Shown: positions 1 to 9,448, counted from the stretch's first letter. The stretch is 51,713 nucleotides of DNA from Arenimonas sp. (GCA_019459145.1 JAIBEK010000051.1:1-51713); one strand, 5' to 3'. The notes: generated from the sequence alone by a model not told the origin. Numbers and translations: made by a program.

Positions 1-1809
1 AGCGCCGCTGCGCACGTGGGTCAGGCCGGACACGCTGCCGACGTTGACGATCGCCGAAGCGGCATGCCGCGCCAGCAGCGGGTGTGCGTAGCGCGACAGT
101 TCGAACGCCGAGAACAGATTCGTCTCGAAGATCCCGCGCCACTCGTCTTCGGTGTATTCGGTGGCCGGCTTGCTGATGTTGCCGCCGGCGTTGTTTACAA
201 GAATGTGCAGGCCATCGCTGTGGTCTTCCACCCAGTCCAGGATTTCGCGTCGGTCCTCGTCATCGGCGACGTCGGCGGCCAGGCCATGGATTTCGCGGTC
301 CGGGTAGGCATCGGCCAGCTCGTCGCGCGCCATCTCCAGCGCATCCGCATCGCGGCCGACGATCAACAGGTCCGCCCCGAAGCCCAGCAGTTCGCGCGCG
401 ATCGCCAAGCCGATGCCGGCGCTGGCGCCGGTCGCCTCCATCATCTCGATGTCGTAGCGGGTGCGCTGTTCCAGCCGCTGCGCCTCCAGCAGGCGGCCGC
501 CCTTTTCCAGCTCGGCGAGGCGAACTTTAAGCTCCTCCTTGATCGACTTGATCGCGCCGTTCAGCGTCGGGCGGGGCGTGACATAGTGCGAATTGGCGTA
601 GATCTTCACCGACTTCATCTCGCCGGTCTTCTTGCCGGTCAAAGGGTCGAATTCGGTGATCGCGTCGATCTCGTCGCCGAACATCGAGATGCGCCAGGCG
701 GCATCCTCTAGGTGGGCGGGGAAGATCTCGATCGTGTCGCCGCGCACCCGGAACGAGCCGCGCACGAAGTTGATGTCCTGGCGCTTGTACTGCTGGGCGA
801 CGAGGTCGGCCAAGAGCTGGCGTTGATCCAGCCGGTCGCCGACATTCATCTGGAAGGTCATGGCGGTATAGGTCTCGACCGAGCCGATACCGTAGATGCA
901 GGAGACCGAGGCGATGATGATGCAGTCGTCGCGCTCGAGGATGGCGCGGGTGGCGGCGTGGCGCATGCGGTCGATCTGCTCGTTGATCGAACTCTCCTTC
1001 TCGATGAAGGTATCGGAGCGCGGCACATAGGCTTCCGGCTGGTAGTAGTCATAATAGGAGACGAAATATTCGACCGCATTGTCGGGAAAAAAGTTCTTGA
1101 ACTCGGAATAGAGCTGGGCGGCGAGCGTCTTGTTGGGCGCGAGGATGACGGCCGGGCGCTGAGTCGCCTCGATCACCTTGGCCATGGTGAAGGTCTTGCC
1201 GGAGCCGGTGACGCCGAGCAGGACCTGGGTGCGGTCGTCATTGGCGAGGCCCTCGACGAGATCCTTGATCGCCGTCGGCTGGTCGCCGGCCGGCTGGTAG
1301 TCGGACTGCATGCGGATGGCGATGCCGCCCTCGGATTTCTGCGGCCGGGCCGGGCGGTGCGGCGTCCAGATCTTGCCGTCCTTGAACAGCGGATTGCCGC
1401 TCTCGATCAGCGAGGACAGGGCCTCGACCGTGGCGGTGACAGCGCCCGGCGCAAGGTTGCCGGCCTCTTCCAGCGACACGTCCATGCCGGCGACCGGGTT
1501 GAGGCCGGCGGCGGCACGCGTCTTCGGGTCGGACGACACGCCCATCGACGTGCCGCGCGAGGATTTTGCCATCGCCACCTTTTCCGACTGCTTGCGTGCC
1601 TCGATCTCGATCTTCTTGCGGTGCTTGCCGGCCTTGGAGGCGAGCTCGCGCTGGGTCTCGACCGAAGCCGCCTCGGCCTCCGCCTCGAGCTGTTTCACCC
1701 AGTCGGAGACGGAGCCGGATAGTTCGCGCGCCGGGACGCCTTCGAACGATGCCTGGGGAGCCTCCTCGAAACCGGAGGGGGTGGGGGATTTTTTCGGTGT
1801 CTTGGCCAT
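1..1809 (-). CDS. uvrB: UvrB N-terminal part fused in frame to a short-chain dehydrogenase fragment (partial, probably chimeric)
   Basis: The frame opens at the ATG at 1809 and stays open to the window edge (603 codons). Codons 1 to about 460 are excinuclease ABC subunit B, the DNA-loading helicase of nucleotide excision repair. They carry the long Rhizobiales-type N-terminal extension, Walker A GVTGSGKT near residues 199-206, and the beta-hairpin region with YYDYYQPEAYVPRSDTFIEK. UvrB continuity stops at EMMEATG (about 430-440). From there the same frame reads as a short-chain dehydrogenase: TGASAGIG cofactor motif, NNAG, and the GSVSGL region with the catalytic serine; the YxxxK motif would lie beyond base 1. 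Real UvrB would continue with helicase motifs IV-VI and the UVR domain, and these are absent. The switch falls where the two genes share a similar string (ACCGGCGCCAGCGCCGGCAT), so a mis-join is more likely than a natural fusion. Confidence 0.85.
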   Translation of the reverse strand, partial: MAKTPKKSPTPSGFEEAPQASFEGVPARELSGSVSDWVKQLEAEAEAASVETQRELASKAGKHRKKIEIEARKQSEKVAMAKSSRGTSMGVSSDPKTRAAAGLNPVAGMDVSLEEAGNLAPGAVTATVEALSSLIESGNPLFKDGKIWTPHRPARPQKSEGGIAIRMQSDYQPAGDQPTAIKDLVEGLANDDRTQVLLGVTGSGKTFTMAKVIEATQRPAVILAPNKTLAAQLYSEFKNFFPDNAVEYFVSYYDYYQPEAYVPRSDTFIEKESSINEQIDRMRHAATRAILERDDCIIIASVSCIYGIGSVETYTAMTFQMNVGDRLDQRQLLADLVAQQYKRQDINFVRGSFRVRGDTIEIFPAHLEDAAWRISMFGDEIDAITEFDPLTGKKTGEMKSVKIYANSHYVTPRPTLNGAIKSIKEELKVRLAELEKGGRLLEAQRLEQRTRYDIEMMEATGASAGIGLAIARELLGFGADLLIVGRDADALEMARDELADAYPDREIHGLAADVADDEDRREILDWVEDHSDGLHILVNNAGGNISKPATEYTEDEWRGIFETNLFSAFELSRYAHPLLARHAASAIVNVGSVSGLTHVRSGA

Positions 1810-1995
1810 GCGGCGAATATGGAGAATCCCGCCGGTAAAGAAAAGGGGCGCCGCGTCGAAACCGGAACAAAGGTGAAACGCCGGTCACCATGCTGACAGG
1901 AATTGGCATCCCGCCTTCGGCAGGGGTGCGGTGCGGTCGCTTGACGACGGCGCGTGGCTGCCGGACGCAGTGGCTGCCCTCGCCGTGACCGGTCG

Positions 1996-3999
1996 TCAGG
2001 CGACGGCGCGGCGGCGGGCGTCCTTGCTCTCGCTCCGGCGATTGATCCAGGCGAAGAGGCTGTCGACCGGCATCGGCCGGGCGAAGTGATAGCCCTGGGC
2101 GATGCGGCAGCCGAGCGTTTCGAGCACGGCGGCATCTTCCGCGGTTTCGACGCCCTCGACGACGATGTCGAGTCTCAGCGCTTCGCCCAGACCGACGAGG
2201 GCGGCGATGAGATCCTGGTTGGCGCGCGAGTCCGCCACGCCCTTGGCGAAGCTGCGATCGATCTTCAGCCGGTCGACCTTCAGGCTGATCAGGTAGGCGA
2301 GCGAGGAATGGCCCACGCCGAAATCATCCACCGCGAGCTTGTAGCCGGCGTTTTCCAACCGCTTGAGCTGCTCGCCCGCGCCATCGGCATCGAGGATGGC
2401 CTCTTCGGTGATCTCGATCTCGAGACGGGCGGGATTGATCCCGTGCTGCGCGCTGATCTGCTCCAGCATGTCGGCGACGGAATAGAGGGCGAATTCGCGC
2501 GGCGAGACGTTGAGCGCCACCGTCGCCTCCGACAGGTCGAGGTCCGGCAGGCGGGCGAGCAGCCGGCAGACCGCCGAGGCGACATGCGCCGTCAGGCTCT
2601 CGGCGAGATGGAGCGACTGGGCGGCGGCGACGATTTCCGGCGGCGAGACGAAGCCGAGCCTGGGGTGATGCCAGCGGACCAGGGCCTCGAATCCGGCGAT
2701 GGCGCCGGTCCGCAAATCGATCTGCGGCTGGAACCAGGTCTCGACGCCCCCGTTGCGGATCGCCGCCTCGATATCCTGCTCGATCACGCTTTGGCGATCG
2801 GCGAGCGCTTTCAGGCCGGGATCGAATTCGCGGATCTGCCGGCGGCCCTTGCCCTTGGCGTCGTAGAGCGCCATGTCGGCGCTGGCCAGCAGTTCCTCGG
2901 CGCTGGCGGCGTGAGCGGGAAAGGTCGACAGGCCCATGCTGAGCGCGATCACCGACTGGCTGCCGCCGAAGGCAATTGGGGCGAGGCTTTCCTGCAAGAG
3001 CGCCTCCGCATGGTCGCGGCAACGCCATCTGGCATTGGGGCCGGAAACGAGGATGGCGAATTCGTCGCCGCCGAGCCGGGCGATCAGCCCGTCGTCGCCG
3101 ACCGTGTTGCTCAGCCGTTCGCCCACCGCCTTGAGCAGGGCGTCGCCGGCACTGTGGCCGAGGGTGTCGTTGATCTGCTTGAAGCGGTCGAGGTCGATCA
3201 GCAGCAGCGCAACTTCGCCGCCGATGGTCTTTTCCCGGGCGATGTCGCCGAGAAGCCTGCCATTGAAGTGCATCCGGTTGGCCAGTCCGGTGATCGTGTC
3301 GCGGTTCGCCAGAACCTCGAGCCGGCGATTCTTCTGCTGGATGTCCTGATTGGCGATCTCGAGCGATTGGGCAAGGTCGGTCGCATCGAGCTTGGCGATC
3401 TCATTGCTGATGAAGACGCGTTGGGCGGAGAGATTGCTCTGTACCATGACGATCATCAGGCCCAGCACGTCGATCGCCAGGATCGCGGCGGAATAGTCGC
3501 CGAGATGGATCAGCCATACCACGATCGACAGCAGGATCGGCACGGCAAAGGCCATCGACAATTGCGAATAGCCGATGCCGCGGATCATCGAGCCGGACGA
3601 GATGCCGACCATGATCAGGCTGACCGCGGCATCCTTGCCCGCCGCGTTGAAATCCGGAACGCAGAACGGCAGGGAGGCCCAGATGAGCCCGGACAGAAGA
3701 GCGCCGAACGACATGAACCGCAGCGCATAGTCGGGGTCGGTCTCGATATAGTTGAACCGCGCGAGGCGGTGGGCCGTCACGGCACGATAAGCCACTGCGA
3801 CAAGCGCCGCTCCCAGCCATACAATAATGGACGTTGAGAGCCCGTAGCCGAGAACGACCATCAGCGCGGCCGACAGGGAAATCGCGATATTGAAGAATAG
3901 GGTGGATCGCAAGCCGCTGACGATGTGGGCCGCCTGCGCCCGTCTCGTGGCTGACAGCAATGGGGCGACGGGAGAAATTGCTTGCTGGCTCAAATGCAA
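1996..3999 (-). CDS. Membrane-bound GGDEF-EAL protein (c-di-GMP synthesis/degradation)
   Basis: A 667-residue protein. About 200 N-terminal residues form five or six hydrophobic segments (roughly 31-190), followed by a short coiled linker, a GGDEF domain and an EAL domain. The GGDEF signature is intact (RLGGDEFAI, near residue 311), and the substrate-binding region FKQINDTLGHSAGD is present. The EAL domain keeps EALVRWHHP (near 436) and the metal-binding DDFGVGHSSLAYL region. Both diguanylate cyclase and phosphodiesterase activity are therefore possible, and which dominates cannot be read from sequence. The N-terminal membrane part is not a recognisable MHYT or CHASE domain and probably senses a membrane or periplasmic signal. 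The gene stands alone and points towards uvrB. Confidence 0.9.
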   Translation of the reverse strand: MHLSQQAISPVAPLLSATRRAQAAHIVSGLRSTLFFNIAISLSAALMVVLGYGLSTSIIVWLGAALVAVAYRAVTAHRLARFNYIETDPDYALRFMSFGALLSGLIWASLPFCVPDFNAAGKDAAVSLIMVGISSGSMIRGIGYSQLSMAFAVPILLSIVVWLIHLGDYSAAILAIDVLGLMIVMVQSNLSAQRVFISNEIAKLDATDLAQSLEIANQDIQQKNRRLEVLANRDTITGLANRMHFNGRLLGDIAREKTIGGEVALLLIDLDRFKQINDTLGHSAGDALLKAVGERLSNTVGDDGLIARLGGDEFAILVSGPNARWRCRDHAEALLQESLAPIAFGGSQSVIALSMGLSTFPAHAASAEELLASADMALYDAKGKGRRQIREFDPGLKALADRQSVIEQDIEAAIRNGGVETWFQPQIDLRTGAIAGFEALVRWHHPRLGFVSPPEIVAAAQSLHLAESLTAHVASAVCRLLARLPDLDLSEATVALNVSPREFALYSVADMLEQISAQHGINPARLEIEITEEAILDADGAGEQLKRLENAGYKLAVDDFGVGHSSLAYLISLKVDRLKIDRSFAKGVADSRANQDLIAALVGLGEALRLDIVVEGVETAEDAAVLETLGCRIAQGYHFARPMPVDSLFAWINRRSESKDARRRAVA

Positions 4000-4307
4000 T
4001 ATCCGATTGTAAATCGCTTCTTGGAAAAAACGCGTGTGATCCGAGCCTTCACCCTCGCATGATTATGATAAAATTCATTTAACGCGGCATTGCCGGTCAT
4101 GGCGCCCCTGGATTTCAAACGTTTCTTGCGCACTTTCGGTTGCAAGTACGCCTTGCGCCCAAGAGCGACCGCCCGTCGACGGATTGCACGCACGAGGGGG
4201 AATGCGGCATGGTTCGCTGGTCGCCGGCGGATTCGTTTTCGCCGCCGGCCGGTCGTCCGTTGCCGTTCAAGGCCGGCGTCCCCACCATCAATGCTCAAGG
4301 ATTTCCG
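4000..4307. other. Intergenic region between divergent GGDEF-EAL and DUF486 genes
   Basis: No convincing gene. The first 90 bases next to the GGDEF-EAL start are clearly AT-richer than their surroundings and probably hold its promoter. The remainder precedes the DUF486 gene, whose own Shine-Dalgarno AAGG lies 7 bases before its ATG. Confidence 0.4.
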
Positions 4308-4658
4308 ATGCCGACCTTTAGTCCCGCCGCCGTATGGCCGATCGTCATGCTGGCGCTTTCCAACGTATTCATGACCTTCGCCTGGTATGGCCACCTGAAA
4401 TTCAAGGGCTCGGCGCTCTACCTGGTGGTGCTGGTCAGCTGGGGGATCGCCTTCTTCGAATATTGTCTGGCCGTACCCGCCAACCGCATCGGCGCGCAGG
4501 TCTATTCGGCGGCGCAGCTGAAGACCATCCAGGAGGTGATCACGCTGCTGGTATTCTCCGGCTTTTCGGTCTTCTGGCTGAAGGAGACGCTGACGATCAA
4601 CCATTTCCTCGGTTTCGCGATGATCGCCGGCGGCGCCGCGCTGATCTTTCGCGCGTGA
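4308..4658 (+). CDS. DMT-like small membrane protein, DUF486 family
   Basis: A 116-residue protein with about four transmembrane helices, ending in the typical segment TINHFLGFAMIAGGAALIF. It matches the DUF486 (PF04342) family of half-size drug/metabolite-transporter-like proteins, whose substrate is unknown. An upstream in-frame extension to 4140 is possible, but the ATG at 4308 has AAGG seven bases upstream, and the extension is Arg/Pro-rich and unlike the family, so the short start is chosen. It converges with the thioesterase gene that ends at 4699. Confidence 0.8.
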   Translation: MPTFSPAAVWPIVMLALSNVFMTFAWYGHLKFKGSALYLVVLVSWGIAFFEYCLAVPANRIGAQVYSAAQLKTIQEVITLLVFSGFSVFWLKETLTINHFLGFAMIAGGAALIFRA

Positions 4659-4698
4659 TCGAGTGGGCCGATGGCCCGCGCCGGGCTCGGTGTCGTGC

Positions 4699-5085
4699 CT
4701 ATTCCGCCGGAACCGGCGTCGGCTTGCCCTCGTCGTCGAGCGCGACCATCACGAAGGTGGCGGCCGTGACCTTCTCCATGGTGTGCGTCAGATAGCGCTG
4801 GGCCCAGACCTCGACGGCGAGCGTCATCGAAGTGCGGCCGACCTTGGAGATGTCGGTGTAGACGCACAGCGTGTCGCCGATCTTGACCGGCATGGCAAAG
4901 GCCATTTCCTGGACCGCCGCGGTGACCACGCGGCCGCGGGCGCGCTCGGCGGCGCGGATGCCGCAGGCGAGGTCCATCTGCGCCATCACCCAGCCGCCGA
5001 AGATGTCGCCGGCGGCATTGGCGTCGCCCGGCATGGCAAGCGTCCTCAAGGTGAGCTCGCCGGTCGTTGCTGCTGCGCTACGCAT
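4699..5085 (-). CDS. Acyl-CoA thioesterase, YciA-like hotdog protein
   Basis: About 128 residues of a single hotdog fold. The signature MPGDANAAGDIFGGWVMAQ is the YciA/cytosolic acyl-CoA hydrolase motif, with the Asp of AGDIFGG as the expected catalytic residue. It should hydrolyse short- to medium-chain acyl-CoA in the cytoplasm. The start is uncertain: 5085 has a weak GGGA six bases upstream, 5097 is another in-frame ATG, and a TTG at 5145 would add a hydrophilic stretch not typical of the family. No operon partner. Confidence 0.85.
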   Translation of the reverse strand: MRSAAATTGELTLRTLAMPGDANAAGDIFGGWVMAQMDLACGIRAAERARGRVVTAAVQEMAFAMPVKIGDTLCVYTDISKVGRTSMTLAVEVWAQRYLTHTMEKVTAATFVMVALDDEGKPTPVPAE

Positions 5086-5307
5086 TGTCTGTCCCATCTG
5101 CTGTTGCGGGGCCTGGTCCACGTCGGAATCGCCCGGTGTTGGCAAGGCTATGAAATCGCCGCGGTCCGGGCAACAGGTCCACCGGCGACGCCCCGAATGC
5201 CGGGCCCCTACTTAAGTACCCACTGCTAAAATTAGGGTATCGCCCTTTATCGATTTCGTAATTTTCCCATGGGATGGTTCCCCTGAGAATTAGGGGGAGT
5301 AACTTCT

Positions 5308-7125
5308 GTGAAGAATCTGAGCATTTCGGTACGGCTGTATCTTTTGGTGGCGCTGGCGCTTTGCGTGCTCGTGGCGACGCTGACCTTCAGCCTGTTCTAT
5401 TCGTATAACTCGCTGGCCGACGAGCGTCGCGCGGGCCTTGCCTCGATCGACCAGACGGCGCTCGCGGTCTTCTCCAAATACTACAAGATGGAGCAGGATG
5501 GCGTGCTGAAGCGCGAGGAGGCGCAGGCCAAGGCCCTCGAGGTCATCGGCGCCATGCGCTATGGCAAGGACGGCTATCTCTGGGTGAACGACATGCAGCC
5601 GGTCATGGTCATGCATCCGATCAAGCCCGAGCTGAACGGCAAGGACCTCAGCCAGAACAAGGATCCGAACGGCAAGCACATCTTCATGGAATTCGTGAAG
5701 ACGGTGAAGGCCAACAAGGAAGGCTTCGTCGATTATTACTGGCCCAAGCCCGGCTTCGAGGCTCCTGTGCTGAAGTTCTCCCACGTCGTCGGTTTCGAGC
5801 CCTGGGGCTGGATCGTCGGCACCGGCGTCTACGCCGACGACCTTGCCGCCATGTTCTACAGCAATGCCTGGTCGTTCGGTGCCATCATCGCCGCCAGCGT
5901 GATCGTCATCCTTTCCTGCGCCTATGCCGTGGTTCGCAGCGTCGTTGGTCCGATCGCCCGCCTGAAGAGCGCCATGGGCCGGATCGCCGAGGAGAAGGTC
6001 GACACCGAGATCGTCGATGCCGACCGCAAGGACGAGATCGGCGGGATGGCCGATGCCCTGATCGTGCTGCGCGATTCGGTGCGCGACCGCATCGACATGC
6101 GTGGCCGCGAAGCCGAGCAGCAGCAGAAGATCGACGCCGAAAGGCAGAATAACGAGACGGTTCTGCGCACCGCATCCGAGCGGCAGGACCATGCGATCCA
6201 CCAGATCGGCGACGCTCTGGAACGGCTGGCCCAGGGCGACCTGACGGTCCATGTCGGCGAGATCAGCGCCGAGTACGACAAGCTGCGCCGCGACTTCAAC
6301 GCCGCCGTGGCAGCGCTGAGCAGCGTCATGGGGTCGATCAACCAGACGAGCAATGTGGTCAGCGACAGCGCCGGCGACATCAGCGAAGCGACCAACAACC
6401 TGTCGCGCCGCACCGAGCAGCAGGCAGCCGCTCTCGAAGAGACCGCAGCCGCCCTCGACGAGATCACGGTTGCGGTTCGCACCGCATCGGAACGCGCCAA
6501 CGAGGCCCGCGACATGGTCGCCGAGACCAAGAAGAGCGCCAACCGCTCCGGCGAGATCGTCCGCAACGCGGTCGATGCCATGGGCCGGATCGAAAGCTCG
6601 TCGGCGCGCATCAACCAGATCATCTCGGTGATCGACGAGATCGCCTTCCAGACCAACCTCCTGGCCCTGAATGCCGGCGTCGAGGCCGCGCGTGCCGGCG
6701 AGGCCGGTCGTGGCTTCGCCGTGGTTGCCCAGGAAGTGCGCGAACTCGCCCAGCGTTCCGCCAATGCCGCGAAGGAAATCAAGGCGCTGATCAGCGCGTC
6801 CGCCGCCGAAGTCGGCAACGGCGTGTCGCTGGTCCGGTCGACCGGCGAGGCGCTGATCGAGATCGAGAAACTGGTCAATCAGGTCAACGACCACGTCAAC
6901 AGCATCGCCACGGCTTCGCGCGAACAGGCGACCGGCCTGCAGGAAATCAACACCTCAGTAAACCACATGGACCAGATGACCCAGCAGAACGCCGCCATGG
7001 TCGAGGAAACCTCGGCCGCCGGCCAGACGCTGGCGGAGGAGAGCCGGCACCTGCGCGAGCTGCTGTCGCGGCTCAAGCTCGAGGCAGACACCTCCGCGCA
7101 GCCGGGGCGGCGTCGCGCAGCCTGA
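5308..7125 (+). CDS. Methyl-accepting chemotaxis protein with periplasmic Cache sensor
   Basis: A 605-residue chemoreceptor starting at GTG 5308 behind a strong AGGGGGAG. TM1 lies at about residues 11-31. A single-Cache domain follows at about 35-185 (YGKDGYLWVNDMQPVMVMHP and the WGWIVGTGVY region are typical). TM2 is at about 190-210, then HAMP and a second HAMP-like segment, then the signalling coiled coil. The CheA/CheW-binding hairpin tip is intact around residues 440-490 (DEIAFQTNLLALNAGVEAAR). There is no C-terminal NWETF-type pentapeptide, so CheR/CheB tethering must be indirect; the tail ends in a basic GRRRAA. The ligand is unknown, although single-Cache receptors often bind small carboxylates. 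Confidence 0.95.
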   Translation: MKNLSISVRLYLLVALALCVLVATLTFSLFYSYNSLADERRAGLASIDQTALAVFSKYYKMEQDGVLKREEAQAKALEVIGAMRYGKDGYLWVNDMQPVMVMHPIKPELNGKDLSQNKDPNGKHIFMEFVKTVKANKEGFVDYYWPKPGFEAPVLKFSHVVGFEPWGWIVGTGVYADDLAAMFYSNAWSFGAIIAASVIVILSCAYAVVRSVVGPIARLKSAMGRIAEEKVDTEIVDADRKDEIGGMADALIVLRDSVRDRIDMRGREAEQQQKIDAERQNNETVLRTASERQDHAIHQIGDALERLAQGDLTVHVGEISAEYDKLRRDFNAAVAALSSVMGSINQTSNVVSDSAGDISEATNNLSRRTEQQAAALEETAAALDEITVAVRTASERANEARDMVAETKKSANRSGEIVRNAVDAMGRIESSSARINQIISVIDEIAFQTNLLALNAGVEAARAGEAGRGFAVVAQEVRELAQRSANAAKEIKALISASAAEVGNGVSLVRSTGEALIEIEKLVNQVNDHVNSIATASREQATGLQEINTSVNHMDQMTQQNAAMVEETSAAGQTLAEESRHLRELLSRLKLEADTSAQPGRRRAA

Positions 7126-7150
7126 GGTTTTCTTCGAGCGGTAATACAAG

Positions 7151-7183
7151 ACGCCGGCGGGACTTCTCGCCGGCGTTTTCGTT
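7151..7183 (+). terminator. Rho-independent terminator of the chemoreceptor gene
   Basis: A perfect 9-bp stem, ACGCCGGCG (7151-7159) and CGCCGGCGT (7168-7176), with an 8-nt loop. A T-rich run TTTTCGTTTG follows, 25 bases after the chemoreceptor stop. Confidence 0.85.
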
Positions 7184-7197
7184 TGTCATTAGCTCGG

Positions 7198-7704
7198 TCA
7201 GCGCGCGCCGCAGGTGGGGCTAAGCCGGCCGAGAGCGGCTGAAGAGCCCCTCAGGGTAAACCGTCGGGCCTTGAAGGCCGTCTCGTCCGGTGCCAGCGTG
7301 ATTTCGCTGCCGGCGCGCAGGAGGGCGGTCAGCGGTCCGGAAAAGGCGGCGGGCGCGTAAAGAACCCCGTCCATCGCCTCATAGATCATCGTCACATCGA
7401 TTTTCGTCGTGCCGTCCGAAAAGACCACGCGGCCGCTCCATTCCGGATTGCCGTCCGGCGGATCGCCCTGGCCGCCGTCGTCGAAGCGCAGCGCAAAGGC
7501 GCCTTCCTCTCCGCATTGCAGGTAGAGCATCGCCTCACGGTCCGTGCCGGCCGCAGGTGAGCAGATATGGGCAGTCAATGCCTTGCCGCCTTCGACGTCC
7601 CAGACTTCGGTCCTCCATATGTCGCAATCGGCGGCAGAAGCGGGCAGAGCGGTGAGCGCAAGGATTGAAAGCAGGCTGGACACAAGACGGTATTTCCCAC
7701 GCAT
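7198..7704 (-). CDS. Secreted hypothetical protein
   Basis: About 168 residues. The ATG at 7704 is preferred because AGGGG lies eight bases upstream and the product then begins with a clean signal peptide (MRGKYRLVSS, then a hydrophobic core, cleavage after ALPASA). The mature part is acidic, has paired cysteines (DCDIWR, HICSP, LQCGEE, PTCGAR) and is predicted to be beta-rich. It is likely a soluble periplasmic protein. No family was recognised, and its neighbours give no hint. Confidence 0.65.
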   Translation of the reverse strand: MRGKYRLVSSLLSILALTALPASAADCDIWRTEVWDVEGGKALTAHICSPAAGTDREAMLYLQCGEEGAFALRFDDGGQGDPPDGNPEWSGRVVFSDGTTKIDVTMIYEAMDGVLYAPAAFSGPLTALLRAGSEITLAPDETAFKARRFTLRGSSAALGRLSPTCGAR

Positions 7705-7829
7705 TTCGACTGCCCCTGTTGCAAGAACCATTGAGGTCGATCCAATCTAGGGCCGTCCCGCCCCTCGGGGCAAGGTGAAAGGATCCCGTTGTTCCCAAGG
7801 GCGCGGGAGGTCCAGCACGGGAGAAAGCC

Positions 7830-8411
7830 ATGCGCCGCATTCTCATCATTCAAGGCCACCCGGACGCCAGCGAACCGCATCTCTGCCATGCGCTTGCCGA
7901 GGCCTATGCCGTCGGCGCCGCTTCGGCCGGCCATCGGGTCGAAAGGCTGGATCTGGGGTCCATCGATTTTCCGCTTCTGCGGTCTCAGAAGGAGCAGGAA
8001 GGCGGCCAGGTCTGCGAAGCTATTGCTTTGGCGCAGTCTGAAATCAAGGCCGCCAACCATCTCGTCCTGGTCTTCCCGCTCTGGCTCGGTGGCATGCCGG
8101 CACTGGTCAAGGCCTTCTTCGAGCAGGTGTTCAGGCCGGGGTTTGCCTATGCCCGCGAAGGCAGGCCGTTCAAGGGTGCACTGCTCAAGGGGCGCTCGCT
8201 GCGGATCGTCATCACCATGGGCATGCCGGCCTGGTTCTACCGGCTGGTCTATGGTGCCCATAGCCTCAAGGCGATGAAGGTCGGCATCTTCGGCTTCGTA
8301 GGGTTCAGGCCGATCCGGACGAGTCTCATCGGCAATGCCGCCGGCAGGGATGCGGCCGGACGGGAACGATGGATCGAGCGGATGAAGAGCCTGGGAGCCG
8401 CCGGCGTGTAG
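7830..8411 (+). CDS. NAD(P)H-quinone oxidoreductase-like flavodoxin-fold protein
   Basis: A 193-residue protein of the Flavodoxin_2 (PF02525) family, related to NQO1, MdaB and KefF. It begins RRILIIQGHPD, the FMN/FAD phosphate-binding loop, and continues with LVFPLWLGGMPALVKAFFEQVF, the typical second flavin-contact segment. It is expected to be a cytoplasmic two-electron quinone or nitro reductase. GGGAG lies six bases before the ATG. It diverges from the secreted protein gene at 7704. Confidence 0.85.
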   Translation: MRRILIIQGHPDASEPHLCHALAEAYAVGAASAGHRVERLDLGSIDFPLLRSQKEQEGGQVCEAIALAQSEIKAANHLVLVFPLWLGGMPALVKAFFEQVFRPGFAYAREGRPFKGALLKGRSLRIVITMGMPAWFYRLVYGAHSLKAMKVGIFGFVGFRPIRTSLIGNAAGRDAAGRERWIERMKSLGAAGV

Positions 8412-8509
8412 GGGCTCCATCAAGGCCCTAAACCAAGGCTTAACGGCCCGGTGCTAGTCTCGGCCTGGGAAGACTTCCAGCTTCCGACGGCGGCAGAGTG
8501 GGTTTCGGT

Positions 8510-9160
8510 ATGGCGTTCTCGACTTTTCTGCAGCGTTCCGCATTGGTCATCCTGCCGGCGACAAGTCTTGTGTCTTGTATCGGCGACGGCATGGCGCCGC
8601 CGGCGGTCTCGTCTCATGTGCAGCCGGAAGGCCGCGTTGCCGACAGGGAATTGCTCGGCCCGGTCGGAGCGCCTGCCGCCTATGCGCCCGCAGCCGTGAG
8701 CGCCAACCGTCCCACAGACGCGATCGGCTATCTCGACACCCCGAACCTTGCCGGGGTCGACAATCCGGTGGACGATGATCCGCTCGGGGTCAACGATCCG
8801 CGCGGCGTCACAGGGCCCGCGTCGGGTGAGAGCATGGTATCGGCCGACCAGCAGCAGTCCTTGCGCGAGCAGGCGCTGCAGCAACCCATGCCGCAAGCCG
8901 CTGAATATGCCATTCCGGCGGAAGGCGTGAATATCGATGCCGATCTCGGTATCGGCGACGAAAACCGAACCGACCTGGGTGTGGCAAATCCACAGGCTCC
9001 CGCTGCGCCGGTCGCCGCGCAGATCATGGTGCCGCAGGGTCCGATGGCGATTGCAGAGGGCGAGACAAGCCAGCCGGTGGTCGACGGTATCGGCACCGAC
9101 AATCCCACGGCCTTGACGTCGTCGCGGCCGCAAGCGGCCGATCCGTCGCTCCAATTGTGA
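8510..9160 (+). CDS. Hypothetical lipoprotein, Ala/Pro-rich
   Basis: About 216 residues. The N-terminus has a hydrophobic stretch ending SLVSC, which fits a lipobox with Cys as residue 1 of the mature protein. The rest is low-complexity, rich in Ala, Pro, Asp and Asn, with repeated IGxDNP or DNP-like phrases (DNPVDDDP, GTDNPTAL), and looks disordered. A GTG at 8498 in the same frame is an alternative start. No family recognised. A hairpin follows the stop at 9182. Confidence 0.6.
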   Translation: MAFSTFLQRSALVILPATSLVSCIGDGMAPPAVSSHVQPEGRVADRELLGPVGAPAAYAPAAVSANRPTDAIGYLDTPNLAGVDNPVDDDPLGVNDPRGVTGPASGESMVSADQQQSLREQALQQPMPQAAEYAIPAEGVNIDADLGIGDENRTDLGVANPQAPAAPVAAQIMVPQGPMAIAEGETSQPVVDGIGTDNPTALTSSRPQAADPSLQL

Positions 9161-9181
9161 GCTTTCAGGCTCGCCCCCAAG

Positions 9182-9209
9182 AGAAAGCCGGCGCGAACGC
9201 CGGCTTTCT
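9182..9209 (+). terminator. Hairpin terminator after the lipoprotein gene
   Basis: A perfect 12-bp inverted repeat, AGAAAGCCGGCG (9182-9193) and CGCCGGCTTTCT (9198-9209), around a CGAA tetraloop. It lacks a long T-run, so termination efficiency is uncertain. Confidence 0.65.
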
Positions 9210-9448
9210 GACCAGGGCAATGGGGCGGGGGACATTGCCGCCGGTCACAAAGGGATTGATCGAAAATGTCTGTCTGAAATCACTGTGTCGAAACCGGCAA
9301 GGCTGCCGCCCCGATGAACGGCGCTTGCTTGCCAGGCGTACCGCGTTGCGGTTGCCCGTCCTTGCCTGATGGCGACGATAGGGTAGAAGCGACACGGATT
9401 GATGACAGGCGCGGCAAGCCGATGCGCGCCAAGGAAGGACTGGCCGCG

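Noticed and set aside
1954..3837. Long plus-strand open frame over the GGDEF-EAL gene
   Set aside because: The minus-strand reading has intact GGDEF and EAL motifs; the plus frame has none and is compositionally odd.
5290..6894. Long minus-strand open frame opposite the chemoreceptor
   Set aside because: The chemoreceptor has a conserved hairpin tip and a terminator in the right place; the opposite frame shows only Asp/Gly/Val-rich noise.
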